Shown: positions 56,391 to 64,000 of the stretch, piece after piece
Numbering within the stretch: the stretch's first letter is position 1
Layout: each line of letters opens with the position of its first letter
From: an uncultured Aquimarina sp.
Lineage (GTDB): Bacteria > Bacteroidota > Bacteroidia > Flavobacteriales > Flavobacteriaceae
DNA: 64,000 nucleotides
Assembly (NCBI GenBank): GCA_947493495.1
Contig: CANLRN010000001.1
Coordinates: forward strand, 1-64,000
Direction: 5' to 3'
The notes under the pieces: model-generated
What the model was told of the DNA's origin: nothing
What the model saw: the letters and a program-made list of their open reading frames with translations, nothing else
The model's database searches: none
Position numbers and translations under genes: made by a program

Positions 56391-56720
56391 ATGGATTTAA
56401 AAGAGCAATTAAAAAATTTATTCCCCGACCATGAACCTCTCGAAGAAGAAGAAAATATTCCAGTACAAGATGATATATGGATGCAAGACTCTCCTATTAT
56501 CTGTAAATACGAAAAGAGGAAAGGGAAACCAATTACTATTTTAGAAGGATATACTGGTGCAGATAAGGATTTTAAAAAGTTAGCTAAAGAGCTAAAAACC
56601 AAACTTAGTGTTGGAGGTAGTTTTAAAAACAATTGCATCATCATCCAAGGCGATTATCGAGATAAAATTATGGCTATTTTAAAAGAAAAAGGATTTAAAG
56701 TAAAACGCGTAGGAGGATAA
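56391..56720 (+). CDS. yciH: SUI1/YciH-family translation factor
   Basis: This 109-residue protein has a SUI1 domain in the C-terminal two thirds: KRKGKPITILEGYTG, LKTKLSVGGSFKNNCIIIQGD and ILKEKGFKVKRVGG are the core strands of the eIF1-like fold. It probably affects start-codon fidelity at the ribosome. The N-terminal 40 residues are acidic and variable, as usual in bacteria. It lies between the oxygenase and DUF1835 genes. Confidence 0.93.
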   Translation: MDLKEQLKNLFPDHEPLEEEENIPVQDDIWMQDSPIICKYEKRKGKPITILEGYTGADKDFKKLAKELKTKLSVGGSFKNNCIIIQGDYRDKIMAILKEKGFKVKRVGG

Positions 56721-56755
56721 CAAATAGGCGTTTCACATCACATAATACACTAATA

Positions 56756-57694
56756 TTGGATAAAAAAACACTACACATAACTAACGGTGACGTCTTAACG
56801 GATCGATTACAGGAGATTCAACTTGTACATGGAGATTTTTTGGTATGGAGAGAAATGCTCTGCGAAGGACCTACCTGTATAGAGGTCGAAAAAAAACAAT
56901 CTATACAATTTCGCAAATCTTTTTTAAGCAAATATTATGACATTTCTTATGAAGACTATGATGCAAAGTTTATTTCCGAATTACAAAAAATAAAATCATT
57001 AAAAAAATACAATGAAGTAGTCCTTTGGTTTGAATATGATCTATTCTGTCACGTCAATTTAATTGCAGCAATAAGCTTATTATTACGAAAAGGCATTAAA
57101 AATACTCCTGTATATCTAGTATGTAGTGGTCGTGTAAAAAATGAACAAAAACTATATGGACTTAATGAATTATCAGACGCTCAACTAAAGATTCATTATG
57201 AAAACAAAAAAATATTAGACATTAATGATTTAGAGTTAGCCTCTCATATATGGACATTGTATTGTGAAGCTAATCCAACCAAAATCGCTGGTCAAATAAA
57301 AAATAAATCTTCGTTTGATTATCTATCCATTTGTTTACGTGCTCATCTACAGCGATTTCCCAACATGCTTACAGGACTTAATGTATTAGAACACAATATT
57401 TTGGAAATAATAAGCACCTACCAAATTAAAAACATTAGTCAACTAATGGGGTATGCATTAGAATACCAAGGGTTTTATGGATATGGTGATATGCAAATGA
57501 AACGAGTCCTTGCCAGATTATTTCAATTTTTAGATCAAACCAAAGAACAGCTAGTATTATCCGAAAGAGGAAAATTAGCTTTAGATCAAAAGAAGAATTT
57601 CTACAATACACAGATGCTGGATTGGTATTATGGAGGTGTAAAAAAATATGATTATTTGTATAATAATCAGACTAATAATTTATTAAAATTATGA
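56756..57694 (+). CDS. DUF1835-domain protein
   Basis: This is a 312-residue soluble protein. The N-terminal DUF1835 domain is marked by LHITNGDVLTDRLQ and HGDFLVWREMLCEGP, with VLWFEYDLFCHVNLIA near 88-103. Function is unknown for the family. It starts at TTG (56756-56758), since the first ATG lies beyond the conserved NGD motif. The downstream phosphorylase gene starts one base after its stop, so they are co-translated. Confidence 0.85.
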   Translation: MDKKTLHITNGDVLTDRLQEIQLVHGDFLVWREMLCEGPTCIEVEKKQSIQFRKSFLSKYYDISYEDYDAKFISELQKIKSLKKYNEVVLWFEYDLFCHVNLIAAISLLLRKGIKNTPVYLVCSGRVKNEQKLYGLNELSDAQLKIHYENKKILDINDLELASHIWTLYCEANPTKIAGQIKNKSSFDYLSICLRAHLQRFPNMLTGLNVLEHNILEIISTYQIKNISQLMGYALEYQGFYGYGDMQMKRVLARLFQFLDQTKEQLVLSERGKLALDQKKNFYNTQMLDWYYGGVKKYDYLYNNQTNNLLKL

Positions 57695-57695
57695 T

Positions 57696-58574
57696 ATGCC
57701 CATAGCTAATTCAGAGCTGATTCTCAATAGTGATGGTAGCATCTATCATCTACATTTAAAACCTGAACATATTGCCAAAAACATCATAACAGTTGGTGAT
57801 CCAGATCGTGTATCACAGGTCACTAAACACTTTAATCATATAGAATGTAGCATACAAAAAAGAGAATTCCATACACAGACAGGCATATACAGAGGAAAAA
57901 GAATAACTGTAATCTCTACTGGTATAGGAACAGATAATATTGATATTGTCTTAAACGAGTTAGATGCATTGGTCAATATAGATTTTAAAACCAAAGAAGT
58001 TAAAAAAAATCTCACCTCCTTAAATATCATACGTGTAGGCACCTCTGGTGCTATACAATCGTACATCCCTATCGATAGTTATATTGTAACAGAAGTAGCT
58101 ATTGGTTTTGATAGTTTATTACATTTTTATGATAGTGCAGCCATACAATTTCCACAGATTTCTACTGCATTAGTAGCACATCTTAATTGGGCAACTGATA
58201 AATCTGTTCCCTACGTGGTGCTTTTTGATAAAAAATTAGGAAGACATATGCAGAGTGATCTTACTCAAAAAGGTTTTACAATTACTAATGCTGGATTTTA
58301 TGGCCCTCAAGGACGTACACTAAGATTGGCAATATCAGATACCGCTATGAATACAAAAATTAATTCATTCCAATATGCAGACAAAAAAATTACTAATCTC
58401 GAAATGGAAACAGCAGGAATTTATGGTATTGCAAAACTTTTAGGACATCGTGCAGTATCTATGAATGCAATTTTAGCCAATAGAATTACTGGAGAATTTA
58501 GTACGAATCCACAAAAAACAATAGATAATTTGATCAAATATACACTGGATAAATTAGTAGTATACCCTGAATAA
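57696..58574 (+). CDS. Nucleoside phosphorylase (uridine phosphorylase type)
   Basis: This 292-residue member of the PNP/UDP family cleaves a nucleoside with phosphate for salvage. The phosphate-binding opening is TVGDPDRVSQV. Also present are STGIGTDNIDIVLNELDAL, the RVGTSGAIQ motif and NLEMETAGIYGIAKL with the ribose-binding Met-Glu pair. It is of the type usual in Bacteroidota, with uridine the most probable substrate. A strong hairpin follows its stop. Confidence 0.92.
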   Translation: MPIANSELILNSDGSIYHLHLKPEHIAKNIITVGDPDRVSQVTKHFNHIECSIQKREFHTQTGIYRGKRITVISTGIGTDNIDIVLNELDALVNIDFKTKEVKKNLTSLNIIRVGTSGAIQSYIPIDSYIVTEVAIGFDSLLHFYDSAAIQFPQISTALVAHLNWATDKSVPYVVLFDKKLGRHMQSDLTQKGFTITNAGFYGPQGRTLRLAISDTAMNTKINSFQYADKKITNLEMETAGIYGIAKLLGHRAVSMNAILANRITGEFSTNPQKTIDNLIKYTLDKLVVYPE

Positions 58575-58594
58575 GGTTTTTCTTTTGTACATAA

Positions 58595-58640
58595 AAAGTA
58601 AAAAAAATATAAACAATAAACTGTCTATATTTTTTACTTT
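58595..58640 (+). terminator. Hairpin terminator after the nucleoside phosphorylase gene
   Basis: AAAGTA at 58595 onward and TACTTT ending at 58640 form a 15-bp A/T-rich stem (arms 58595-58611 and 58626-58640, two-base bulge), with the T-run inside the right arm. It begins 21 bp after the phosphorylase stop. It can work on either strand. Confidence 0.6.
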
Positions 58641-58696
58641 AAATGATCCGATTAAAATAAGGCGCATCTTATTTTATGAACTACATTTATGACGAT

Positions 58697-58843
58697 TTAT
58701 CCGAAAAGTATTTTCATACTTATCATAAAATTTATAATCAACAACAACGCTATAAAAATAACAATTCCTTTTTCTAAAGAGTCATTTTGTAATTTAGCAA
58801 CTTTCACTTTTGGACTTTTATTTCTCAAAAAATTCTTTCTCAT
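58697..58843 (-). CDS. Small single-TM protein (48 aa), hypothetical
   Basis: ATG at 58843-58841 opens a 48-residue frame: a basic head (MRKNFLRNKSPKVKV), a short amphipathic part and one membrane segment (GIVIFIALLLIINFMISM) near 26-43, closing at TAA. The basic head followed by a hydrophobic helix looks like a real small membrane protein, and it reads better than the overlapping plus-strand frame at 58689-58877. No family is recognised. The surrounding 58641-58990 otherwise holds no gene. Confidence 0.45.
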   Translation of the reverse strand: MRKNFLRNKSPKVKVAKLQNDSLEKGIVIFIALLLIINFMISMKILFG

Positions 58844-58990
58844 AGCAATATTGTTTTATTTTGTTGTTCAAATATAATTAAATAAATAAGATTTTTACTT
58901 CATATTTTATTAATTAACATATAAATCATCGATTAAATACATTTATAATCGATAAAATACATTTATTATTACTAAAAACATTTTTATAGC

Positions 58991-59842
58991 ATGGATTATT
59001 TTAAAATAGGTGGTGTTCCTGAGCACTTTAATCTACCTTGGCATTTAACTATAGATGAAGGCGCATTTAGGGCTCAAAATATAGAATTACAATGGCAGGA
59101 TTTTCCGGGAGGTACTGGTGCTATGTGCGAAGCATTACGCAATAAAGAAATTGATATTGCCATTATTCTTACTGAGGGTATCATAAAAGATATCATCGCA
59201 GGAAATCCAAGTACTATCATACAAACATATATACAATCTCCATTAATTTGGGGAATACACGTTGGATTCAATACTAACTATAAAACGATTGAAGATCTTA
59301 AAAATACAACTGCTGCAATAAGTAGATATGGTTCTGGATCACATCTTATGGCTTACGTTAATGCTCAAAAAAATAATTGGGATACAACAACCTTGCAATT
59401 CGAAGTGATAAAAAATCTGGAAGGTGCTGTAGATGCATTAACCAATGGAAGTGCAGACTATTTTATGTGGGAACACTTTACCACAAAACCTCTAGTAGAT
59501 AATAAAACATTTAGGCGAATAGATGACTGCCCCACCCCTTGGCCCTGTTTTGTTATAGCGGTAAGAAATGAAATCATTAATACTAAAAAAGAACAATTAC
59601 AAACCATCTTAAAGACTATTAATGCCACTACTACTAATTTCAAAAATATTCCTAGTATTGATAAAACCTTAGCTCATAGATATGATCAGCAATTAAATGA
59701 TATAAAAGAATGGTTGCAAAGTACAGAATGGAGTCAAGAAATACTATCCGATAGTACGATCCATAGTGTTCAAAAACAGTTATTTGCTCTTGATATTATC
59801 AAAGAAATCGTTCCTGTAGACTCTCTAACTTCTAAATTATAA
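58991..59842 (+). CDS. SsuA/THI5-like periplasmic-binding-fold protein without signal peptide
   Basis: This is a 283-residue protein with the fold of ABC-type substrate-binding proteins of the taurine/nitrate/thiamine precursor group: LTIDEGAFRAQNIELQWQDF, GTGAMCEALRNKEIDIAI and ISRYGSGSHLMAYVNA are typical. It begins directly at the mature domain with MDYFKIGGVPEHF; there is no signal peptide or lipobox and no permease or ATPase gene nearby. It may be a cytoplasmic small-molecule binder or enzyme of the THI5 kind. Confidence 0.78.
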   Translation: MDYFKIGGVPEHFNLPWHLTIDEGAFRAQNIELQWQDFPGGTGAMCEALRNKEIDIAIILTEGIIKDIIAGNPSTIIQTYIQSPLIWGIHVGFNTNYKTIEDLKNTTAAISRYGSGSHLMAYVNAQKNNWDTTTLQFEVIKNLEGAVDALTNGSADYFMWEHFTTKPLVDNKTFRRIDDCPTPWPCFVIAVRNEIINTKKEQLQTILKTINATTTNFKNIPSIDKTLAHRYDQQLNDIKEWLQSTEWSQEILSDSTIHSVQKQLFALDIIKEIVPVDSLTSKL

Positions 59843-59915
59843 AGCAACCTTTTATAAAATAAACCATCTTCATAGAGTGAAAACAAAATAACAGTATTCA
59901 TTTATCTACACTTCT

Positions 59916-60506
59916 ATGAAAAAAATCATACTAATAGTAATCAATATATTTATAAGCCAATTATTGATAGCTCAAAATCAATCTGATGTACCTTCTAGAG
60001 ATAGTACTAAAAATGAAATTAGTATCAATCCTATAAACATTGTTGCATTTGCAGCATTAGACATTGGATATGAAAGAATCCTAACAGCTAATACTACTCT
60101 TGGCTTTGATGTGTTTTATAGATTTAGTGATAATATTGATACTGATAATGATATTATTGATAGAGACGGTATTTTTGATAAAGAACTGGCGCTAACTGCT
60201 CGCTATAAATATTTCTTTGGCAATAGAGTAGCCTGGGGGTTTTATATAGAAGGTTTCGGCATGTTGTCTAATGGAGAACACGAGAAATATATAGAAATAA
60301 GGGATGAGTTTGGAGATTTTGTAAGAACCGAAGATATAGATGTTGAGTTTACTGATTTTGCGATAGGATTTGGTGTAGGTGGTAAATTTGTTACTCGAAA
60401 AGGTTTTTTTATAGATATCAGTATGGGTATTGGTCGAAATTTATTTAGTGATAATAGCCCTGATATTATTGCTAGGCCAAACTTATATCTGGGATATCGC
60501 TTCTAG
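59916..60506 (+). CDS. Secreted outer-membrane beta-barrel-like protein
   Basis: This is a 196-residue protein. The signal peptide (about 1-19, ending LLIAQ) is followed by alternating beta strands with aromatic ends: NIVAFAALDIGYERIL, LGFDVFYRF, ALTARYKYFFG, AWGFYIEGFGML and FAIGFGVGGKFVT, closing with LYLGYRF, whose terminal Phe is typical of outer-membrane barrels. It resembles DUF3575-type proteins. Function is unknown. It is on its own, with about 75 bp before it. Confidence 0.75.
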   Translation: MKKIILIVINIFISQLLIAQNQSDVPSRDSTKNEISINPINIVAFAALDIGYERILTANTTLGFDVFYRFSDNIDTDNDIIDRDGIFDKELALTARYKYFFGNRVAWGFYIEGFGMLSNGEHEKYIEIRDEFGDFVRTEDIDVEFTDFAIGFGVGGKFVTRKGFFIDISMGIGRNLFSDNSPDIIARPNLYLGYRF

Positions 60507-60765
60507 ATAGTAATTTTTATCTATAAAATGCAGAATCTATCTATTAAAAGATTCTTTCTTTCCTATTAATACAACTGTTAATGATGTTTTTTTTAGGGAT
60601 TAAATTCTATATTTCATTGCTTCGATGATAAAAAAATATAACCAATACTAGAAAACAATTACAAAATCATTAATAAATTAATAGTAATATCAAGATATTA
60701 TTATTTTTTAAACGTTATTAATAATCCATCTATAATTCCTACATATTGCGGTATACCCATAACTT

Positions 60766-60879
60766 ATGAACAAAATAATTTTGTACATTTGCATCATATC
60801 CAATACCCTAAGTACATTAATTACATTAATTACAGGATGTAAACGCAACCTATTAATCACGAATGCATCTAATAGTTAA
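60766..60879 (+). CDS. Very small lipoprotein candidate (37 aa)
   Basis: ATG at 60766 opens a 37-residue frame with a hydrophobic signal and a lipobox LITGC (Cys25), leaving only 13 residues in the mature chain. It precedes the 58-residue protein gene by 14 bp in the same direction. The signal part contains a short direct repeat (ACATTAATT twice). Entericidin-like lipoproteins are similarly small. No homologue is recognised. The rest of 60507-60765 shows nothing. Confidence 0.35.
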   Translation: MNKIILYICIISNTLSTLITLITGCKRNLLITNASNS

Positions 60880-60893
60880 CTAACAAATGAATT

Positions 60894-61070
60894 ATGGCGA
60901 CATTTTTACTTATTTTGGCTGGATTAATAATTTTTAACTTTATACTTCTAAAATTCAGTATCCAATCAGTTGATGGAGAAAAGAAAAATATAAAATTAAA
61001 AAGCACAAAAAATCCTGCTTCATTTACTCCTGAAAAACCAAAAACACCAGAAATTCCAAAAGCTGCTTAG
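60894..61070 (+). CDS. Small single-TM protein (58 aa), conserved-looking
   Basis: ATG at 60894 opens a 58-residue protein: an N-terminal membrane helix (MATFLLILAGLIIFNFILLKFS), then a basic, proline-rich soluble tail ending IPKAA. The helix and tail type is familiar from small flavobacterial proteins encoded beside ung and mutS2. Function is unknown. It converges on ung, with five bases between stops. Confidence 0.65.
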   Translation: MATFLLILAGLIIFNFILLKFSIQSVDGEKKNIKLKSTKNPASFTPEKPKTPEIPKAA

Positions 61071-61075
61071 GTATA

Positions 61076-61741
61076 TTACCACTTGATAACTAATTGATTT
61101 GTTTTTTTTAAATAATCATTAGTTTTACTAAAATGCTTATTCCCAAACCAGTATCCTCTATTCGCACTCAATGGCGATGGATGGCCACTTGTTAATACAC
61201 AATGTTTGTCGTTGTTAATCTTGGAACCTTTCTTTTTAGCATATCCACCCCAAAGTAAGAAAACAACATTTTTCTTGTGCAAAGAGATTTCTTGTATTAC
61301 TGCATCTGTAAATTGTTCCCATCCCTTTTTTTGATGAGATCCAGCTTGATGAGCTCGAACTGTCAATGTCGCATTTAGTAGCAGTACCCCTTGCCTAGCC
61401 CAGCGTTCTAAATTACCATTAGGCGCAAATGGAACACCTATATCTGTTTCTATTTCTTTAAAAATATTAATAAGTGATGGTGGTAATTCTATACCATCAT
61501 TCACAGAAAAACATAACCCATGTGCCTGATCAATACCATGATAAGGATCTTGACCTATGATAACAACTTTAAGATCATTGAAATTACAATACTTAAAGGC
61601 TGCAAATATTTCTGTCCCTTTAGGAAAACAAGTAGTAGTTTTATATTCTGTTTTTACAAAATGTACTAAATCCTTAAAATATGATTTTTCAAATTCTGCT
61701 GCTAGTTGAGTTTTCCAACTCTGTTCGATATTTACATCCAT
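61076..61741 (-). CDS. ung: Uracil-DNA glycosylase, family 1
   Basis: This 221-residue enzyme removes uracil from DNA in base excision repair. The catalytic Asp is D65 in GQDPYHG. The Leu-intercalation/His motif is HPSPLSANRG, and LLWGGYAKKKG is present in its expected place. Length and order are complete. It is transcribed away from mutS2 with about 157 bp between. Confidence 0.97.
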   Translation of the reverse strand: MDVNIEQSWKTQLAAEFEKSYFKDLVHFVKTEYKTTTCFPKGTEIFAAFKYCNFNDLKVVIIGQDPYHGIDQAHGLCFSVNDGIELPPSLINIFKEIETDIGVPFAPNGNLERWARQGVLLLNATLTVRAHQAGSHQKKGWEQFTDAVIQEISLHKKNVVFLLWGGYAKKKGSKINNDKHCVLTSGHPSPLSANRGYWFGNKHFSKTNDYLKKTNQLVIKW

Positions 61742-61899
61742 AAAAATATCTATATAAATAGTGTAATTGTTTATTTTTGCTGCGTTGTAAAATTAGGGTA
61801 AATTAATTGTATTACTAAATCAACTAATGCATAAACCTGACAATGTCGTTAAGTTAAACTCCACAATGTGGATTAAAATAGTAATAGAGAAAGGAAAAA

Positions 61900-64000
61900 A
61901 TGATTCGTATTTCCGAAAAAACATTAAATGACCTAGAATTTGATATCGTATTAACTCATATTGCAGAGCTATGCAATACTGATTACGGAAAAATCAAAGC
62001 ACTTAAAATTACACCTCTAAGTACTAAAGAGAAGTTACACATAGCATTACAACATGTATCCGAGTATAAATCTTCGCATCTTCAGGATGCTAAAATACCT
62101 AATCATGGATTTGATAGTATTGATAAAGAAATACAATTATTAAGTATCGAAAATACTTTTTTAGAATCACTACATCTAAAAAAAATAGTAACAATTAGTA
62201 CTACTACAAATGAATTAGTACTGTTTTTAAGAAAAAACAAAGAATTATACCCAACATTATATACCACTTCTATAGAAATTCCATTTACTAAAGAGATTAT
62301 CAATCATATCCAAGCTATTATAGATAAATATGGCGAAATAAAAGATAATGCTTCTTCTACATTATCTAGCCTTAGGAAGGATATCAATGAGGTGCAAGCA
62401 AAACTTAATGGAAGCTTTAGCAAAGATCTGACTAGGTATCACAATTTGGATTATCTCGATGAGATTAAAGAGAGTGTGGTAGATAATCGTAGAGTCTTAG
62501 CCGTAAAAGCCATGTATCGCCGTAAAGTAAAAGGGAGTATTATGGGTAGCTCCAAAACTGGAAGTATCGTATACATAGAACCAGAGACTACTATCCAATT
62601 TAGCAGAACACTTAGTAATTTAAGATATGATGAGCGCGAAGAAATTGTAAGAATATTAAAAGATCTTACTAATAAAATAAGGCCTTATACAGATGTATTA
62701 GTACACTATCAAGAATATCTAAGTGATATTGATATCGTAGCTGCCAAATCAAAATATGCAACTAAACTTAATGCAATACTACCTAAGATATCCGATCATA
62801 AGGAGATGATATTAAAAGATGCATACCATCCTCTACTCTATTTAAACAATCAATCTAAAGATGAAAAAACATATCCCCAAACAATATCTTTAGATAGTAA
62901 GAATCGGATTATAGTTATATCTGGACCCAATGCAGGCGGTAAAAGTATTACGCTAAAAACAGTAGGCCTATTACAAGTAATGCTACAAAGTGGTATGCTG
63001 GTTCCTGTACATGAATATAGTAGAATGTGTATATTTTCTTTAATACTAACTGATATTGGAGACAATCAATCTATAGAAAATCAATTAAGCACGTATAGTT
63101 ATCGCTTAAAGAATATGAATTATTTTTTAAGAAAATGTAATGATAAAACATTATTTCTAATTGATGAGTTTGGTACGGGTAGTGATCCAGAATTGGGAGG
63201 TGCATTAGCAGAGGCTTTTTTAGAAGTTTTTTATGAACGTGAATCATATGGAATTATCACTACACATTATGCGAACCTAAAAATGCTAGCCAATGAATTA
63301 CCTCATATGAGTAATGCCAATATGCTTTTTGATGCCAGAACGCTAGAACCTCTCTTTAAATTACATCTGGGAGAGGCTGGTAGTTCATTTACCTTTGAGG
63401 TAGCACAGAAAAATGGAATTCCTTATAGTTTAATTAATAAAGCCAAGAAAAAAGTAGAACGAGGCAAAATTCGTTTTGATAAAAGTATTGCTAATCTTCA
63501 AAAAGAACGATCTAAATTACAAAAAACTACTTCTTCGCTTAAATCTAAAGAGCTAAAAACTGAAGAAGAGAAAGAACGTTTGGAAAAAATAAATGCTAGA
63601 ATTCAACAAAAACTAGAAAATTATCAAGAGCTTTATGATAGCAACCAACGCATGATTTATTTGGGACAAAAGATAAATGAGATTAGTGAACACTATTTTA
63701 ATAATAAAAAGAAAAGAGTTCTTATCGATGAGTTTATGAAAATAGTACAAATCGAAAATTCGAAAAGAAAAAAACAAACTGCTCGACAAAAAAAAGTAAT
63801 CAAAGAGAAAGAAAAGAAAATTAAAACAGAAGTCGAGAAAAAAATAGATGTCATTAGGGTTCAGAAAAAAAATCAAAAAAAGAAAGAAGAAAAATTAGAA
63901 AAAACTAAACCCAAAATCAAATTACAGCTCGGTGATAAAGTTCGAATGATCGATGGAAAATCCACGGGTACCATCGATAGTATAGAAAAAGGAAAGGCAG
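61900..64000 (+). CDS. mutS2: MutS2-family DNA/ribosome-associated ATPase, 3' end beyond window
   Basis: The first 700 residues of a MutS2 protein run open to the right edge. Order: N-terminal core and lever (1-330); the ATPase with Walker A GPNAGGKS (about 342-349, Lys348), Walker B LIDEFGTGS near 418-426 and the HYANLK switch; then a long, charged coiled coil (about 510-670) and the start of the KOW-like segment (KLQLGDKVRMIDGKSTGTID). The Smr nuclease domain should follow outside the window. MutS2 acts in suppression of recombination or in rescue of collided ribosomes. Translation is assigned at ATG 61900, which has AAGGAAAAA just before it. Confidence 0.95.
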   Translation, partial: MIRISEKTLNDLEFDIVLTHIAELCNTDYGKIKALKITPLSTKEKLHIALQHVSEYKSSHLQDAKIPNHGFDSIDKEIQLLSIENTFLESLHLKKIVTISTTTNELVLFLRKNKELYPTLYTTSIEIPFTKEIINHIQAIIDKYGEIKDNASSTLSSLRKDINEVQAKLNGSFSKDLTRYHNLDYLDEIKESVVDNRRVLAVKAMYRRKVKGSIMGSSKTGSIVYIEPETTIQFSRTLSNLRYDEREEIVRILKDLTNKIRPYTDVLVHYQEYLSDIDIVAAKSKYATKLNAILPKISDHKEMILKDAYHPLLYLNNQSKDEKTYPQTISLDSKNRIIVISGPNAGGKSITLKTVGLLQVMLQSGMLVPVHEYSRMCIFSLILTDIGDNQSIENQLSTYSYRLKNMNYFLRKCNDKTLFLIDEFGTGSDPELGGALAEAFLEVFYERESYGIITTHYANLKMLANELPHMSNANMLFDARTLEPLFKLHLGEAGSSFTFEVAQKNGIPYSLINKAKKKVERGKIRFDKSIANLQKERSKLQKTTSSLKSKELKTEEEKERLEKINARIQQKLENYQELYDSNQRMIYLGQKINEISEHYFNNKKKRVLIDEFMKIVQIENSKRKKQTARQKKVIKEKEKKIKTEVEKKIDVIRVQKKNQKKKEEKLEKTKPKIKLQLGDKVRMIDGKSTGTIDSIEKGKA

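Noticed and set aside
58689..58877. Plus-strand open frame of 62 codons
   Set aside because: It overlaps the minus-strand 48-residue frame, which has a better basic-head plus membrane-helix layout; the two are unlikely to be both real.
1..64000. CRISPR arrays, tRNA or rRNA genes
   Set aside because: No regularly spaced repeats, no cloverleaf-like GC-rich segments and no rRNA signatures were seen on reading the intergenic regions; a tool search (tRNAscan, CRISPR finder) would settle this.

Overview
The window is AT-rich DNA from a member of the Bacteroidota, most likely a marine Flavobacteriaceae (Aquimarina-like is my guess). The evidence is a type IX secretion (T9SS) C-terminal sorting domain, flavobacterial-type lipoproteins, weak Shine-Dalgarno use and typical flavobacterial housekeeping genes at the right end. 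I saw no tRNA, rRNA or CRISPR array.

Layout. 1-716: the 5' part of an IS110-family element whose transposase has an in-frame stop, abutting a truncated copy of a dispersed multi-hairpin repeat. 777-9515: a secreted beta-helix/CBM6 protein, a secreted FG-GAP/ASPIC-UnbV protein and a complete TRAP transporter (dctPQM). 10045-52894: a very large capsule/exopolysaccharide locus. 53143-64000: housekeeping genes (E1 dehydrogenase fusion, 2OG-Fe oxygenase, SUI1 factor, DUF1835 protein, nucleoside phosphorylase, an SBP-like protein, ung, mutS2) plus three small ORFs.

The polysaccharide locus has the parts of a Wzx/Wzy pathway. These are a Wzc-type tyrosine autokinase with its CpsB-type PHP phosphatase, Wza, a Wzx flippase, an EpsG/Wzy-like polymerase, two PglC-type initiating transferases, five glycosyltransferases and a pyruvyltransferase. 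Sugar supply is predicted to include a bacillosamine-type 2,4-diamino-trideoxy sugar (PglF-, PglE- and PglD-like enzymes) and UDP-GalNAcA (TviB/TviC-like pair). The product should therefore be acidic, with amino sugars.

The most interesting part is acyl decoration. There are three MBOAT + SGNH pairs, an amino-acid-type adenylation protein next to a free carrier protein, a flavoenzyme, two FemAB/BioF2-like N-acyltransferases, a further GNAT-like protein and two PaaK/CapK-like adenylate-forming enzymes. Adenylation protein + carrier + MBOAT + SGNH is the part list of the Gram-positive Dlt system, so an aminoacyl (Dlt-like) modification of a Gram-negative exopolysaccharide is a plausible and testable reading. 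A PP-loop ATPase with a QueC-like cysteine cluster is translationally coupled to wzx and has no obvious role.

Three copies (552, 9651, 27508) of a roughly 165-190 bp repeat keep the same series of hairpins with compensatory changes. One copy is cut by the IS110 element, one sits between 25-bp inverted repeats, and one lies inside the capsule operon and supplies the stop codon of a gene.
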